Below are positions 1 to 6,317 of a DNA stretch of 12,287 bases, in pieces; the first letter of the stretch is position 1; each line of letters starts with the position of its first letter. The position numbers and the translations under genes are program-made. The notes beneath the pieces were generated by a model. The model worked only from the letters and a program-made list of their open reading frames with translations, had not been told where the DNA came from and searched no databases. The DNA comes from Tateyamaria sp. (lineage in GTDB: Bacteria; Pseudomonadota; Alphaproteobacteria; Rhodobacterales; Rhodobacteraceae): contig JABITU010000244.1 in assembly GCA_018668195.1 (NCBI GenBank), forward strand, positions 1-12,287. Direction: 5' to 3'.

Positions 1-401
1 CCGTTCGGTCCTCTGCAGATTTTCCGACATGGGCGAAGCGTATCTCGACCTGGGATTTCGATATGACGATGGACAACGTGTTCAACTGGGGTGACCCAGT
101 TATCGGCGTGCATCGGACCTATAGCTCGGACAACATCAAAGAGGGTGTGATCTGGTCAAACACTCAGCAATATTCTAACGACCGTGTGGATGCGATCATG
201 GAAGAAGCCGGAGCTACCAACGATCCGGCCAAGCGCACAGCGCTTTATGCCGAGTTGCAACAAATCCTTGCGGATGAACTGCCACTTTATCCGATCTTTG
301 CGTCGCCCTATCACACAGTGTCGTCGATAAGTGCGGTGGGCAACGCCAGCGACAGTATCTGGGGCACATCGACGCCGCTGGATCGCGTTTACCTAAAGTA
401 A
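1..401 (+). CDS. ABC transporter substrate-binding protein, family 5 (peptide/nickel/opine type), C-terminal part
   Basis: This is the last 132 residues of a periplasmic solute-binding protein; the gene begins left of the window and its first complete codon here is at position 3. The frame is open from the window edge to the TAA at 399-401, so the ATG at 63 is internal and not a start. The segment is typical of the C-terminal end of DppA/OppA-like (SBP_bac_5) proteins: a Trp/Asn-rich strand, a stretch about small solvent-exposed helices (NDRVDAIMEEA), the recurring pattern DPAKRTALYAELQQIL, and the closing 'ELPLYPIFAS' strand. It captures the substrate in the periplasm and delivers it to the permease pair encoded next. 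Its ligand (peptide, opine, glycoside or metal complex) cannot be told from this fragment. It is the first visible gene of a five-gene operon and is separated from the rest by a hairpin. Confidence 0.93.
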   Translation, partial: VRSSADFPTWAKRISTWDFDMTMDNVFNWGDPVIGVHRTYSSDNIKEGVIWSNTQQYSNDRVDAIMEEAGATNDPAKRTALYAELQQILADELPLYPIFASPYHTVSSISAVGNASDSIWGTSTPLDRVYLK

Positions 402-413
402 CATGAAAAAATG

Positions 414-442
414 TCCGGGCCGCCAACTTTGGCCGGCCCGGA
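414..442 (+). terminator. Strong intra-operon hairpin between binding protein and permease genes
   Basis: TCCGGGCC at 414-421 pairs perfectly with GGCCCGGA at 435-442. Inside it G422-C433 and CCAA/TTGG (423-426 with 429-432) can extend the stem, leaving one bulged C. No T-run follows (ATATCTCTGG), so it is a poor full terminator. It lies 13 nt after the binding-protein stop and 34 nt before the permease start. In binding-protein-dependent importers such hairpins commonly stabilise the upstream mRNA or partly attenuate transcription, giving more binding protein than membrane complex. That role is inferred here. Confidence 0.6.
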
Positions 443-475
443 TATCTCTGGCATCTGACGGAACGGACAGCGCGC

Positions 476-1453
476 ATGAGCTTTGGGCAAATTTTAGCAA
501 AACGTGTAGGCTATGGTTTGGTGCTTTTGATTGCTGTTGTAGTTCTTAACTTTACCCTCATCACAATTGCACCCGGTGACGTGGCCGATGCCATTGCAGG
601 CGACATGGGCGGCGCAGATGCAAGTGTACTTGCCGAGATTCGCCAGCGCTATGGTTTAGATCAGCCGTTTATGTCGCAGCTATGGCGATACCTAAGCTCG
701 GTTGCCGTGATGGATTTAGGCTATTCGTATTTCTACAATACCCCCGTCACAGAACTGATCCTGCAACGTCTACCGGCGACTTTACTTCTAATTTTCTCTT
801 CTCAAATCCTCGCAATTTCTGTCGGAGTTCTTCTGGGCGTAATGGCAGCGCGGAAGCCCAACAGTTTGGTTAATCTGTGCGTCACGTTCCTGTCACTCTT
901 CGGGTTCGCGGCCCCCGTGTTCTGGACCGGCATTCTGCTGATTATTCTCTTTGTCTCGGTCTACCCGGTGTTTCCAGTGGGCGGTATGATGAACGCCGCC
1001 CTGATCGATGCAAGCTTTTTTGAACAGTCAATAAACATCGCCTATCACCTCGTGCTGCCCATGGTTACGTTAGCTTCGATCTACCTCGCGCTTTATTCGC
1101 GGCTGACGCGGGCCTCGATGCAAGAAGTGCTTGGCAGCGATTATATCCGGACAGCGCGCGCCAAGGGCCTGCGCGAAAATAAAGTGTTCTACAAACATGC
1201 CCTCAAGAATTCGCTTGGCCCACTTGTCACAGTGGCTGGCTTGCAATTCTCGGCTGTGATGTCCGGCGCGGTGGTCGTTGAGGCGGTGTTCAACTGGCCA
1301 GGCCTTGGCACCCTCGCATTACAGGCCATTCTTGCGCGCGACACGCCAACGATCATGGGAATCCTCTTTTTCTCATCACTCGTAGTCATTGTTGTAAACA
1401 TCATCACCGATCTGGTGCTTCGGATGATCGATCCGCGCATCCGCGCTGAATAA
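476..1453 (+). CDS. ABC transporter permease, DppB/OppB type
   Basis: Inner-membrane permease of 325 residues, the usual size for DppB-like subunits. About six membrane segments are visible (near residues 12-31, 101-124, 135-160, 188-208, 255-275 and 293-316), with the large periplasmic loop after the first one that is typical of the B-type subunit. The cytoplasmic EAA loop that contacts the ATPases lies around residues 217-245, with its core 'DYIRTARAKGL' at 222-232. The family sequence 'VVVEAVFNWPGLG' follows at 267-279. The protein ends in the common 'DLVLRMIDPRIR'. The ATG at 476 has only a weak upstream GAACGGAC sequence. It forms the translocation channel with the next gene product, 9 nt downstream. 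Confidence 0.93.
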   Translation: MSFGQILAKRVGYGLVLLIAVVVLNFTLITIAPGDVADAIAGDMGGADASVLAEIRQRYGLDQPFMSQLWRYLSSVAVMDLGYSYFYNTPVTELILQRLPATLLLIFSSQILAISVGVLLGVMAARKPNSLVNLCVTFLSLFGFAAPVFWTGILLIILFVSVYPVFPVGGMMNAALIDASFFEQSINIAYHLVLPMVTLASIYLALYSRLTRASMQEVLGSDYIRTARAKGLRENKVFYKHALKNSLGPLVTVAGLQFSAVMSGAVVVEAVFNWPGLGTLALQAILARDTPTIMGILFFSSLVVIVVNIITDLVLRMIDPRIRAE

Positions 1454-1462
1454 GGGGCCAAT

Positions 1463-2353
1463 ATGACCGACACAGCGCACACTACCGAACTGAAGGATGA
1501 AAATGTCGTTGCCACCAGTCCTTGGCGAGAGATGGCAACAATGTTTGTTCGCAATTACGCAGCTGTTGCGGGCTTGATTCTTTTGACACTCATCATTCTT
1601 TTTGCATTTGTCGGCCCCCTGATTCATCCCGTCGACCCGTTCGAAATGGTCTGGGCACCTTTCACTACTCCGATGCAAGATGGGTTCATACTGGGCACCG
1701 ACTATCTTGGGCGTGATATCCTCGCCGCCATGATGGTGGGTGGGCAGGTCTCGATGGCCATTGGCCTGTCAGCGGCGCTGGTATCTGTGACCATCGGTGT
1801 CTCAGTTGGGGCCTTTGCAGGCTATTACGGTGGCTTTATTGAAGAACTGCTCATGCGCTTTACCGAATTCTTCCAAGTGCTGCCCACACTGTTATTTTCG
1901 ATGGTCATAGTGGCACTTTTCGGGGCATCGCTGCTGACTGTTACGCTGGCCATCGGGGTGGTCAGCTGGACAGCGGTTGCCCGGGTAACCCGATCAGAAT
2001 TCCTGCGCATCCGCGAGATGGAATATGTCGCCGCCGCCCGCTCGGGAAGTGCGCGTGACCTGTACCTGATCTTCAATGTCATCCTGCCCAATGCGCTGCC
2101 ACCAATCGTAGTACAGGCAAACCTGATGGTCGGCTCTGCCATTCTTTTCGAAGCCGCGCTCAGCTTTCTTGGCCTGAGCGACCCCAACGTTATAAGCTGG
2201 GGGCAAGTCATCGGCTCGAACCGCCCGTATATCCTAGATGCGGGCTTTGCTGTGGCGATCCCGGGCTTTGCCATCTTTTTGACCGTACTGGCCATCTCTT
2301 TGGTGGGCGATGGCCTAAACGACGCCCTGAACCCAAAACTAAGGCAACGCTGA
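1463..2353 (+). CDS. ABC transporter permease, DppC/OppC type
   Basis: Second inner-membrane permease, 296 residues. The N-terminus has a cytoplasmic lead and one membrane helix (about 33-52), followed by the C-type hallmark 'LGTDYLGRD' at 77-85. Further helices follow near 95-120, 135-157, 158-177, 212-235 and 262-282. The EAA loop is at about 187-210 ('EYVAAARSGSA'), followed by 'LSFLGLSDP' (233-241) and the C-terminal 'VGDGLNDALNPKLR'. A good ribosome site, AAGGGG, lies just upstream of the ATG. The gene starts 9 nt after the first permease and its TGA shares one base with the ATG of the next gene (TGATG), which points to coupled translation. It pairs with the DppB-like subunit to form the channel. 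Confidence 0.93.
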   Translation: MTDTAHTTELKDENVVATSPWREMATMFVRNYAAVAGLILLTLIILFAFVGPLIHPVDPFEMVWAPFTTPMQDGFILGTDYLGRDILAAMMVGGQVSMAIGLSAALVSVTIGVSVGAFAGYYGGFIEELLMRFTEFFQVLPTLLFSMVIVALFGASLLTVTLAIGVVSWTAVARVTRSEFLRIREMEYVAAARSGSARDLYLIFNVILPNALPPIVVQANLMVGSAILFEAALSFLGLSDPNVISWGQVIGSNRPYILDAGFAVAIPGFAIFLTVLAISLVGDGLNDALNPKLRQR

Positions 2354-3348
2354 TGTCAAAACCGCTCTTGCAGGTCAAAAACCTAGTCGTTGATTTCCAG
2401 ACTCGCGCAGGCAATGCGCGCGTTCTGGATCATGTCTCACTAAACGTCAATGAAGGCGAAATACTAGGCATCGTCGGAGAGTCGGGCTGTGGCAAGTCAA
2501 TGACGGCGCTATCGATCATGGGATTGATCCCGAGTCCGCCAGGCCAGATTACATCCGGTTCAATCAAGCTGGCGGGGCAAGAACTGATCGGACTGGACAT
2601 AGACTCGCTATGCAAAATTCGCGGTAAAGAGATCGGCATGATCTTTCAAGAACCCATGACCTCGCTCAATCCCGTATTCACCGTGGGCGAGCAGATTGCC
2701 GAGAGCGTGCGACTGCATGAAAACGCGTCTGCCAAAGCGGCCCACGCACGCGCCATCGACATGCTCAAGGCCGTTGATATCCCAGAGCCCGAAACCCGCG
2801 CCAGAGCCTATCCCCACCAGCTGTCAGGCGGGATGCGTCAACGCGTAATGATCGCGATGGCCCTCGCATGTCGCCCACGTGTGCTTATCGCCGATGAACC
2901 GACAACGGCGCTCGACACCACGGTACAGGCTCAAATTTTTGATCTGCTCAAGGACCTACAAGACGAGATGGGCACCGCCATCATCATGATCACCCACGAC
3001 ATGGGTGCGATCGCGGAACTCGCAGATACAGTCGCTGTGATGTACGCCGGGCGCATTGTCGAAATGGGCCATGTGAACACTGTTCTTTCTCACCCTGAAC
3101 ACCCATATGCTAAGGGGTTGATTGCCTGTGTGCCCCATTTGTCAGACATGCCCAACCCAGTGCGTGAGCGGCTGACGGAAATCACCGGCGTCGTCCCTGC
3201 CCTGACCGATCTTGGAAAAGGTTGCGCCTTTGCGCCTCGATGCAACGCGGTGCTGGACCACTGCTACCAAGACAAGCCAGATCTGACAGCAACGCAAAAC
3301 AATCACCTCGCAGCCTGCTGGGCCGCCGACATGCAGAGCGTTAAATGA
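2353..3348 (+). CDS. ABC transporter ATP-binding protein, DppD/OppD type
   Basis: Cytoplasmic ATPase of 331 residues that powers the importer. The nucleotide-binding elements are complete: Walker A GESGCGKS at 42-49, Q-loop Gln99 in 'IFQEPMTSLNP', signature 'LSGGMRQR' at 157-164, Walker B 'LIADE' at 178-182, D-loop 'ALD' to 188, and switch His215 in 'MITHD'. The C-terminal oligopeptide/dipeptide extension (about 240-331) carries four cysteines, C291, C297, C304 and C322, in the pattern seen in this subfamily, where iron-sulfur binding has been reported for some members. It overlaps the previous stop by one base and the next start by four bases. The D-type assignment rests on gene order and the C-terminal extension; the substrate is unknown. 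Confidence 0.95.
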   Translation: MSKPLLQVKNLVVDFQTRAGNARVLDHVSLNVNEGEILGIVGESGCGKSMTALSIMGLIPSPPGQITSGSIKLAGQELIGLDIDSLCKIRGKEIGMIFQEPMTSLNPVFTVGEQIAESVRLHENASAKAAHARAIDMLKAVDIPEPETRARAYPHQLSGGMRQRVMIAMALACRPRVLIADEPTTALDTTVQAQIFDLLKDLQDEMGTAIIMITHDMGAIAELADTVAVMYAGRIVEMGHVNTVLSHPEHPYAKGLIACVPHLSDMPNPVRERLTEITGVVPALTDLGKGCAFAPRCNAVLDHCYQDKPDLTATQNNHLAACWAADMQSVK

Positions 3349-4322
3349 CACAGGACATCGCGCTCACCGTTGAAAATCTCAAAGTGTATTTTGGTGGGAA
3401 ACGAGGCCTGCTGCCGGGGAGGTCCAATACAGTACATGCTGTGGACGGGTTAAGCTTTGAGATCCCCGCTGGCACCACGTTTGGCATTGTCGGAGAAAGC
3501 GGGTCAGGTAAATCCACGACCGCTTTGGCGATCATGCGACTTGTCCATATCACCGAGGGCAACGTCACCCTGAAAAATACCACCATCAGCGCACTTGAAG
3601 GAGAAGAGTTGCGCGCTGCACGATCGCGTTTCCAGATCGTTTTTCAAGATCCTTATTCCTCGCTTGATCCGCGCAAACGCGCCAGATCCATTGTCCGCGA
3701 ACCTCTCGATCTGATGAACATAGGCACCAAAGCCGACCGCAACGCACATGTAGCAGAACTTTTCCGACAGGTGGGTCTGCGGCCCGAACAGCAGGCGCTG
3801 TTTCCGCATCAGTTCTCGGGAGGCCAGCGCCAGCGGCTGGGGCTGGCCCGTGCTCTTTCAACCCGGCCTGAATTGATCGTCTGTGACGAACCCGTCTCCG
3901 CCCTTGATGTGGCAATCCAAGCGCAAATTTTGAACCTTATGTGTGATCTACAAAAAGAACTTGGGCTAACCTATCTTTTCATCTCGCATGATTTGGGCGT
4001 GATCCAACACATCTGTGACACAGTTGCAGTGATGTATCTGGGTGAGATCGTGGAACTGGCTGATCGGCAAAGTCTGTTTGCCAACCCCCGCCATCCTTAC
4101 ACTAAGGCGCTGTTGAACGCGGTGCCTTCGGTTAACAGTAGTCAGCGCAGTAGCAAGGGTCGCACCCGGCTTAAAGGAGATCCTCCGAGTCCTATCAACC
4201 TGCCCAAAGGCTGTCGCTTCGCCTCTCGCTGTCCGCAAGCTGAACCACAATGCAGTCAATTCTCTCCACCCTTGTCAGAGCGCACAAACGGTCACAAGGT
4301 TGCCTGCTTTCTTGCGCAGTAA
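3345..4322 (+). CDS. ABC transporter ATP-binding protein, DppF/OppF type
   Basis: Second ATPase of the importer, 325 residues, starting inside the ATGA overlap with the preceding gene. Walker A GESGSGKS is at 50-57, Q-loop Gln101 in 'VFQDPYSSLDPR' (the F-type hallmark), signature 'FSGGQRQR' at 157-164, Walker B 'LIVCDE' at 177-182, D-loop to Asp188, and switch His215 in 'FISHD'. The insertion around residues 17-31 before the Walker A is usual in OppF-like proteins. The C-terminal extension again has four cysteines (C290, C296, C303, C321). Both ATPase sites look catalytically intact. It is the last gene of the operon; no convincing intrinsic terminator follows on the + strand until the hairpin at 4579-4600. 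Confidence 0.95.
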   Translation: MTQDIALTVENLKVYFGGKRGLLPGRSNTVHAVDGLSFEIPAGTTFGIVGESGSGKSTTALAIMRLVHITEGNVTLKNTTISALEGEELRAARSRFQIVFQDPYSSLDPRKRARSIVREPLDLMNIGTKADRNAHVAELFRQVGLRPEQQALFPHQFSGGQRQRLGLARALSTRPELIVCDEPVSALDVAIQAQILNLMCDLQKELGLTYLFISHDLGVIQHICDTVAVMYLGEIVELADRQSLFANPRHPYTKALLNAVPSVNSSQRSSKGRTRLKGDPPSPINLPKGCRFASRCPQAEPQCSQFSPPLSERTNGHKVACFLAQ

Positions 4323-4578
4323 GTATCCAATTTGTAAGACTGCGCCAATCAAGTGCTAAGCCCAACGACACCCGAAAGAGGGGGCTTGCAGCAAACCTAT
4401 AAAGATAGCCGGTCTTGCATGGATGTTTCCACATATCCCTAGCGGACGCATACAACGTCAAAATCGAACTGTTGGGGTCTATGAAAAGGGCCGACTGCCA
4501 CACGGTGTCTTATGAACAGTCAAAATGTCATGGGGCGTCTAAGCTCAGGTGTGCCGCCAGCGTCTTAAATAGAACAAG
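4323..4578. other. Gene-free stretch after the transporter operon
   Basis: No open reading frame here shows protein-like sequence, and the frames crossing it are low in credible composition. The only structure seen is the degenerate direct repeat described separately (4443-4548). It may hold the 3' end of the transporter mRNA or a decayed sequence. No tRNA-like or riboswitch-like fold was recognised. Confidence 0.4.
4443..4548. repeat. Degenerate direct repeat, period about 60 bp
   Basis: Two segments, about 4443-4490 and 4503-4548, share the same order of words: CGG, then a TA-containing stretch, an exact GTCAAAAT (4457-4464 and 4519-4526), then TGGGG and a GTCTA word (GTCT at 4477 and 4537). 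Identity elsewhere is low. It may be an old tandem duplication or chance. Confidence 0.25.
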
Positions 4579-4600
4579 GCGCGGGCCGCAAGGCCCGCGC
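4579..4600 (-). terminator. Intrinsic terminator of bioY (possibly bidirectional)
   Basis: GCGCGGGCC at 4579-4587 and GGCCCGCGC at 4592-4600 form a perfect 9-bp GC stem with a GCAA loop (TTGC on the - strand). On the - strand it is followed by TTGTTCTATTT, a T-rich tail, and it lies 23 nt after the bioY stop. On the + strand the tail CTCTCAATTT is weaker, but it could also end read-through from the transporter operon. Confidence 0.75.
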
Positions 4601-4623
4601 CTCTCAATTTGGTCGCAATTCGA

Positions 4624-5223
4624 TCAGTCGCGCGCGCGGCTCACCAGCTTCCACGCAACCGGCAAAAGAACGGCCGCCAAAGCAAGTTTCAGCGCATCAC
4701 CGACCAAGAACGGCGTTAGCCCCCACGCCAAGATCGGCTTATCCCATCCGTAAAGTTGGCCCAGCCACAACACGCCGGGGATATAGATCAATGAATTCCC
4801 GATCAGCATCGCCAGCGCCATCCAGCTTACGGACCGATCCCAGCCACGCTGTGCCAGCACACCCAATGCAAGAGTCGCCATCACGTATCCCACAAGATAT
4901 CCACCTGTGCCGCCCAGCATATAGCTCAGCCCCGAAACCTCTGCCGAGGACCCAGCAAATACGTCAAAACCCAGCGCGCCGACCAACATATAGACCATCA
5001 TTGTCACCAACCCTAAGCGCGGCCCATATGCAGCACCAATCGTCAGGACCGCAAACGTGCCCATGGTGATTGGAACAGGCCACATCGGCACTTTGATCTT
5101 TGCTGCGAGTGCGAGAAAAAGTACACCAGCCACTAACAGAGCTGCTTGTTTGCAACGCAGCGCAAAACCCGCTTCCGCTCCGACAACCTGGCTCAGAACA
5201 TTGTAACGAATTGTTTTTTCCAT
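4624..5223 (-). CDS. bioY: BioY family biotin transporter (ECF S-component)
   Basis: Membrane protein of 199 residues that binds and imports biotin, normally as the substrate-specific subunit of an energy-coupling-factor transporter. The start is placed at the ATG ending at 5223 because AAGGAAAG lies just upstream; the frame runs open to 5313, but that extension lacks a comparable ribosome site and is not BioY-like. About six helices are visible. The family core 'KVPMWPVPITMGTF' is near residues 44-57, followed by 'AAYGPRLG', 'GFDVFAGSSAEVSG' and the conserved 'GGTGGYLVGY'. The C-terminal part holds the expected 'PFLVGDALKLALA'. No bioM (ATPase) or bioN (T-component) gene is adjacent, and none of the neighbours is a biotin gene. 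Some BioY proteins are known to work without dedicated BioMN; whether this one does cannot be told. Confidence 0.92.
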   Translation of the reverse strand: MEKTIRYNVLSQVVGAEAGFALRCKQAALLVAGVLFLALAAKIKVPMWPVPITMGTFAVLTIGAAYGPRLGLVTMMVYMLVGALGFDVFAGSSAEVSGLSYMLGGTGGYLVGYVMATLALGVLAQRGWDRSVSWMALAMLIGNSLIYIPGVLWLGQLYGWDKPILAWGLTPFLVGDALKLALAAVLLPVAWKLVSRARD

Positions 5224-5518
5224 TGGGCTTTCCTTGCCTGCAACTATGTATCGCGCTGGTTTTGCATCGCTCTTCATTTTTCTGCAACTGCAAAATTCCG
5301 GATACCAGATCACAAATGACTTGCGTTATTTTATTATCTGGGTGACGTATCTCAGAGAAAAGCTACACCATGCTCCAAAACACGAAGATGGTCAGACGCA
5401 CCAACCGAAAATACAACCGTGTTTTATGCCAGCAACTTGCATTTGGTTGTTTGTTATGTTGTGAACTGCACCCACAATCAATGGCAAACTCGGCCTTCTG
5501 TGTGAATTAAAACCGCTC
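5224..5518. other. Intergenic region upstream of bioY and downstream of the DUF6314 gene
   Basis: AT-rich region that must contain the bioY promoter (- strand). A candidate is TTTTCT-17-GATAAT ending near 5332, but the match is weak. An 8-bp inverted repeat AAAACACG (5377-5384) and CGTGTTTT (5418-5425) is separated by 33 nt. No clear intrinsic terminator for the DUF6314 gene was seen. No gene is supported here. Confidence 0.35.
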
Positions 5519-5926
5519 TCATGACGCTTCCAGAGGCTTCAAGAAACTGCACATTGTGTACGCTTTGCGCGGACCTCGGACGTGCCAGCGCACCGTAAAC
5601 GCTGGCCAGTCAGTAAAATCATAATTAACCGTATAAAGGTCAGGGTCACACCAATGCCGCGTTTCGCCCCCACCCGCCGGAACAGTGTGAAAAAAACGGC
5701 CATCCTGAAAATACACCGACAGGTCAGACGCCCAGTGATAGCGCCGCTCAGCTTGCATCGGCACCGCCCCAGACAATGTTAAAGTGCCTGTTTCAATGTA
5801 AGCCAATCCACCTTTGGAAGGGCGCCACTCCGCCTCTCCTTCGAACAAACCGCGCGCACCACTTTTTGGTAAAATATCCCTTTGAATGCGCCAACGCCCC
5901 TCAAAATCATCAAGAACACGTAGCAT
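5519..5926 (-). CDS. DUF6314 family protein
   Basis: Small soluble protein of 135 residues of unknown function, recognised as DUF6314. The visible hallmarks are 'DFEGRWRIQRDI' at the N-terminus, 'FEGEAEWRP' and 'LAYIETGTLTL', the pattern 'AERRYHW', then 'VYFQDGRFFH', 'HWCDPDLYTVNYDF' and the C-terminal 'WHVRGPRKAYTMCSFLKP'. The alternating strands with many aromatic residues suggest a beta-barrel (lipocalin-like) fold; that is inference. There is no signal peptide. I chose the ATG ending at 5926 because it lies one base after the TGA of a small upstream ORF (TGAGATG). A GTG ending at 5938 would add four residues and also lacks a ribosome site. Neither option has a Shine-Dalgarno sequence, which favours translational coupling. 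Confidence 0.85.
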   Translation of the reverse strand: MLRVLDDFEGRWRIQRDILPKSGARGLFEGEAEWRPSKGGLAYIETGTLTLSGAVPMQAERRYHWASDLSVYFQDGRFFHTVPAGGGETRHWCDPDLYTVNYDFTDWPAFTVRWHVRGPRKAYTMCSFLKPLEAS

Positions 5927-5927
5927 C

Positions 5928-6038
5928 TCAGTTTGCACCAGCAGCGACTGTCACGTCATCGACCAAGTCCAAAAGGCGCAAGGCGTCACCAAGACATTCC
6001 ATTTGGTCGTACTCCTGCAAGTTTCTACGTATCAGCAT
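5928..6038 (-). CDS. Putative small ORF coupled to the DUF6314 gene (36 aa, or 24 aa from an internal start)
   Basis: An ATG ending at 6038 opens a 36-codon frame whose sequence looks protein-like: a charged start, then a leucine-rich amphipathic stretch 'DALRLLDLVDDV'. An internal ATG ending at 6002 has a good AGGAG nine bases upstream and would give a 24-residue peptide. The TGA at 5928-5930 is followed after one base by the DUF6314 ATG. Since the DUF6314 gene has no ribosome site of its own, translation of this ORF would explain its initiation. I recognise no family. It may be a real small protein, a leader peptide, the remnant of a longer gene, or chance. Confidence 0.35.
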   Translation of the reverse strand: MLIRRNLQEYDQMECLGDALRLLDLVDDVTVAAGAN

Positions 6039-6139
6039 GCTGCGACGAAACCCGCCGCTTCACCCCCAATAACAGCCCCAAATGTCGTGTGCGACTTGGA
6101 ATTTGCATCTCTTAGGTGTCGCAGGCATCTAACGGTCAG

Positions 6140-6235
6140 TTATTGGGTGCTAATCCTGATTATATGCCAATCTTTATTATATTCTAGAATGGCCCAGCTG
6201 ACCAAACCGGCCTCTATCAGGGCAAAGCGTCTCAT
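6140..6235 (-). CDS. Putative 31-residue small ORF
   Basis: The ATG ending at 6235 has GAAGG seven bases upstream, and the frame ends in TAA at 6140-6142. The translation starts with basic residues and a hydrophobic run (MRRFALIEAGLVSWAILEY), as in a tiny membrane-associated protein, followed by a polar tail. Against it: a perfect TATAAT lies inside it at 6176-6181 on the same strand and the codon sample is too small to judge. I recognise no family. Confidence 0.22.
   Translation of the reverse strand: MRRFALIEAGLVSWAILEYNKDWHIIRISTQ
6176..6205 (-). promoter_or_regulatory. Candidate sigma70-type promoter for the DUF6314 transcript
   Basis: On the - strand TTGGTC (6200-6205) and a perfect TATAAT (6176-6181) are 18 nt apart; a second TATAAT sits at 6159-6164 without a matching -35. 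A transcript from here would carry a leader of about 240 nt containing the 36-codon ORF. The -35 box is poor, so this is tentative. Confidence 0.3.
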
Positions 6236-6317
6236 CTTTGGGCCTTCAGCTTGTCGCTGACCACAGGGCAGTTTAAGAGCACGGAAACCAGTCTTGCAGT
6301 CACAAAAAGGTGCTCCC

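Larger units (their letters stand above)
5939..6317. other. Intergenic region between divergent DUF6314 and purB
   Basis: This 379-nt stretch separates divergently transcribed genes and should hold both promoters. The middle (6145-6190) is AT-rich. The - strand carries the small ORFs and TATAAT boxes listed separately. On the + strand a TATATT at 6178-6183 could be the purB -10 box, but no matching -35 was found. No riboswitch or purine-operator sequence was recognised. Confidence 0.35.

Noticed and set aside
4415..4753. 112-codon + strand frame over the bioY terminator and 3' end
   Set aside because: It crosses the bioY terminator hairpin and antisense bioY; composition is not protein-like.
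5224..5313. N-terminal extension of BioY by 30 residues
   Set aside because: The extension is Cys/Lys-rich and not BioY-like; the ATG ending at 5223 has a strong ribosome site.
6294..6317. Upstream TTG start for purB adding eight residues
   Set aside because: The ATG at 6318 has an AAAAAGG ribosome site and gives the standard PurB N-terminus; the extension is not typical.
4323..6317. tRNA or riboswitch in the intergenic stretches
   Set aside because: No cloverleaf with a T-loop GTTCRANNC-type word and no recognisable riboswitch core was found in the three gaps.
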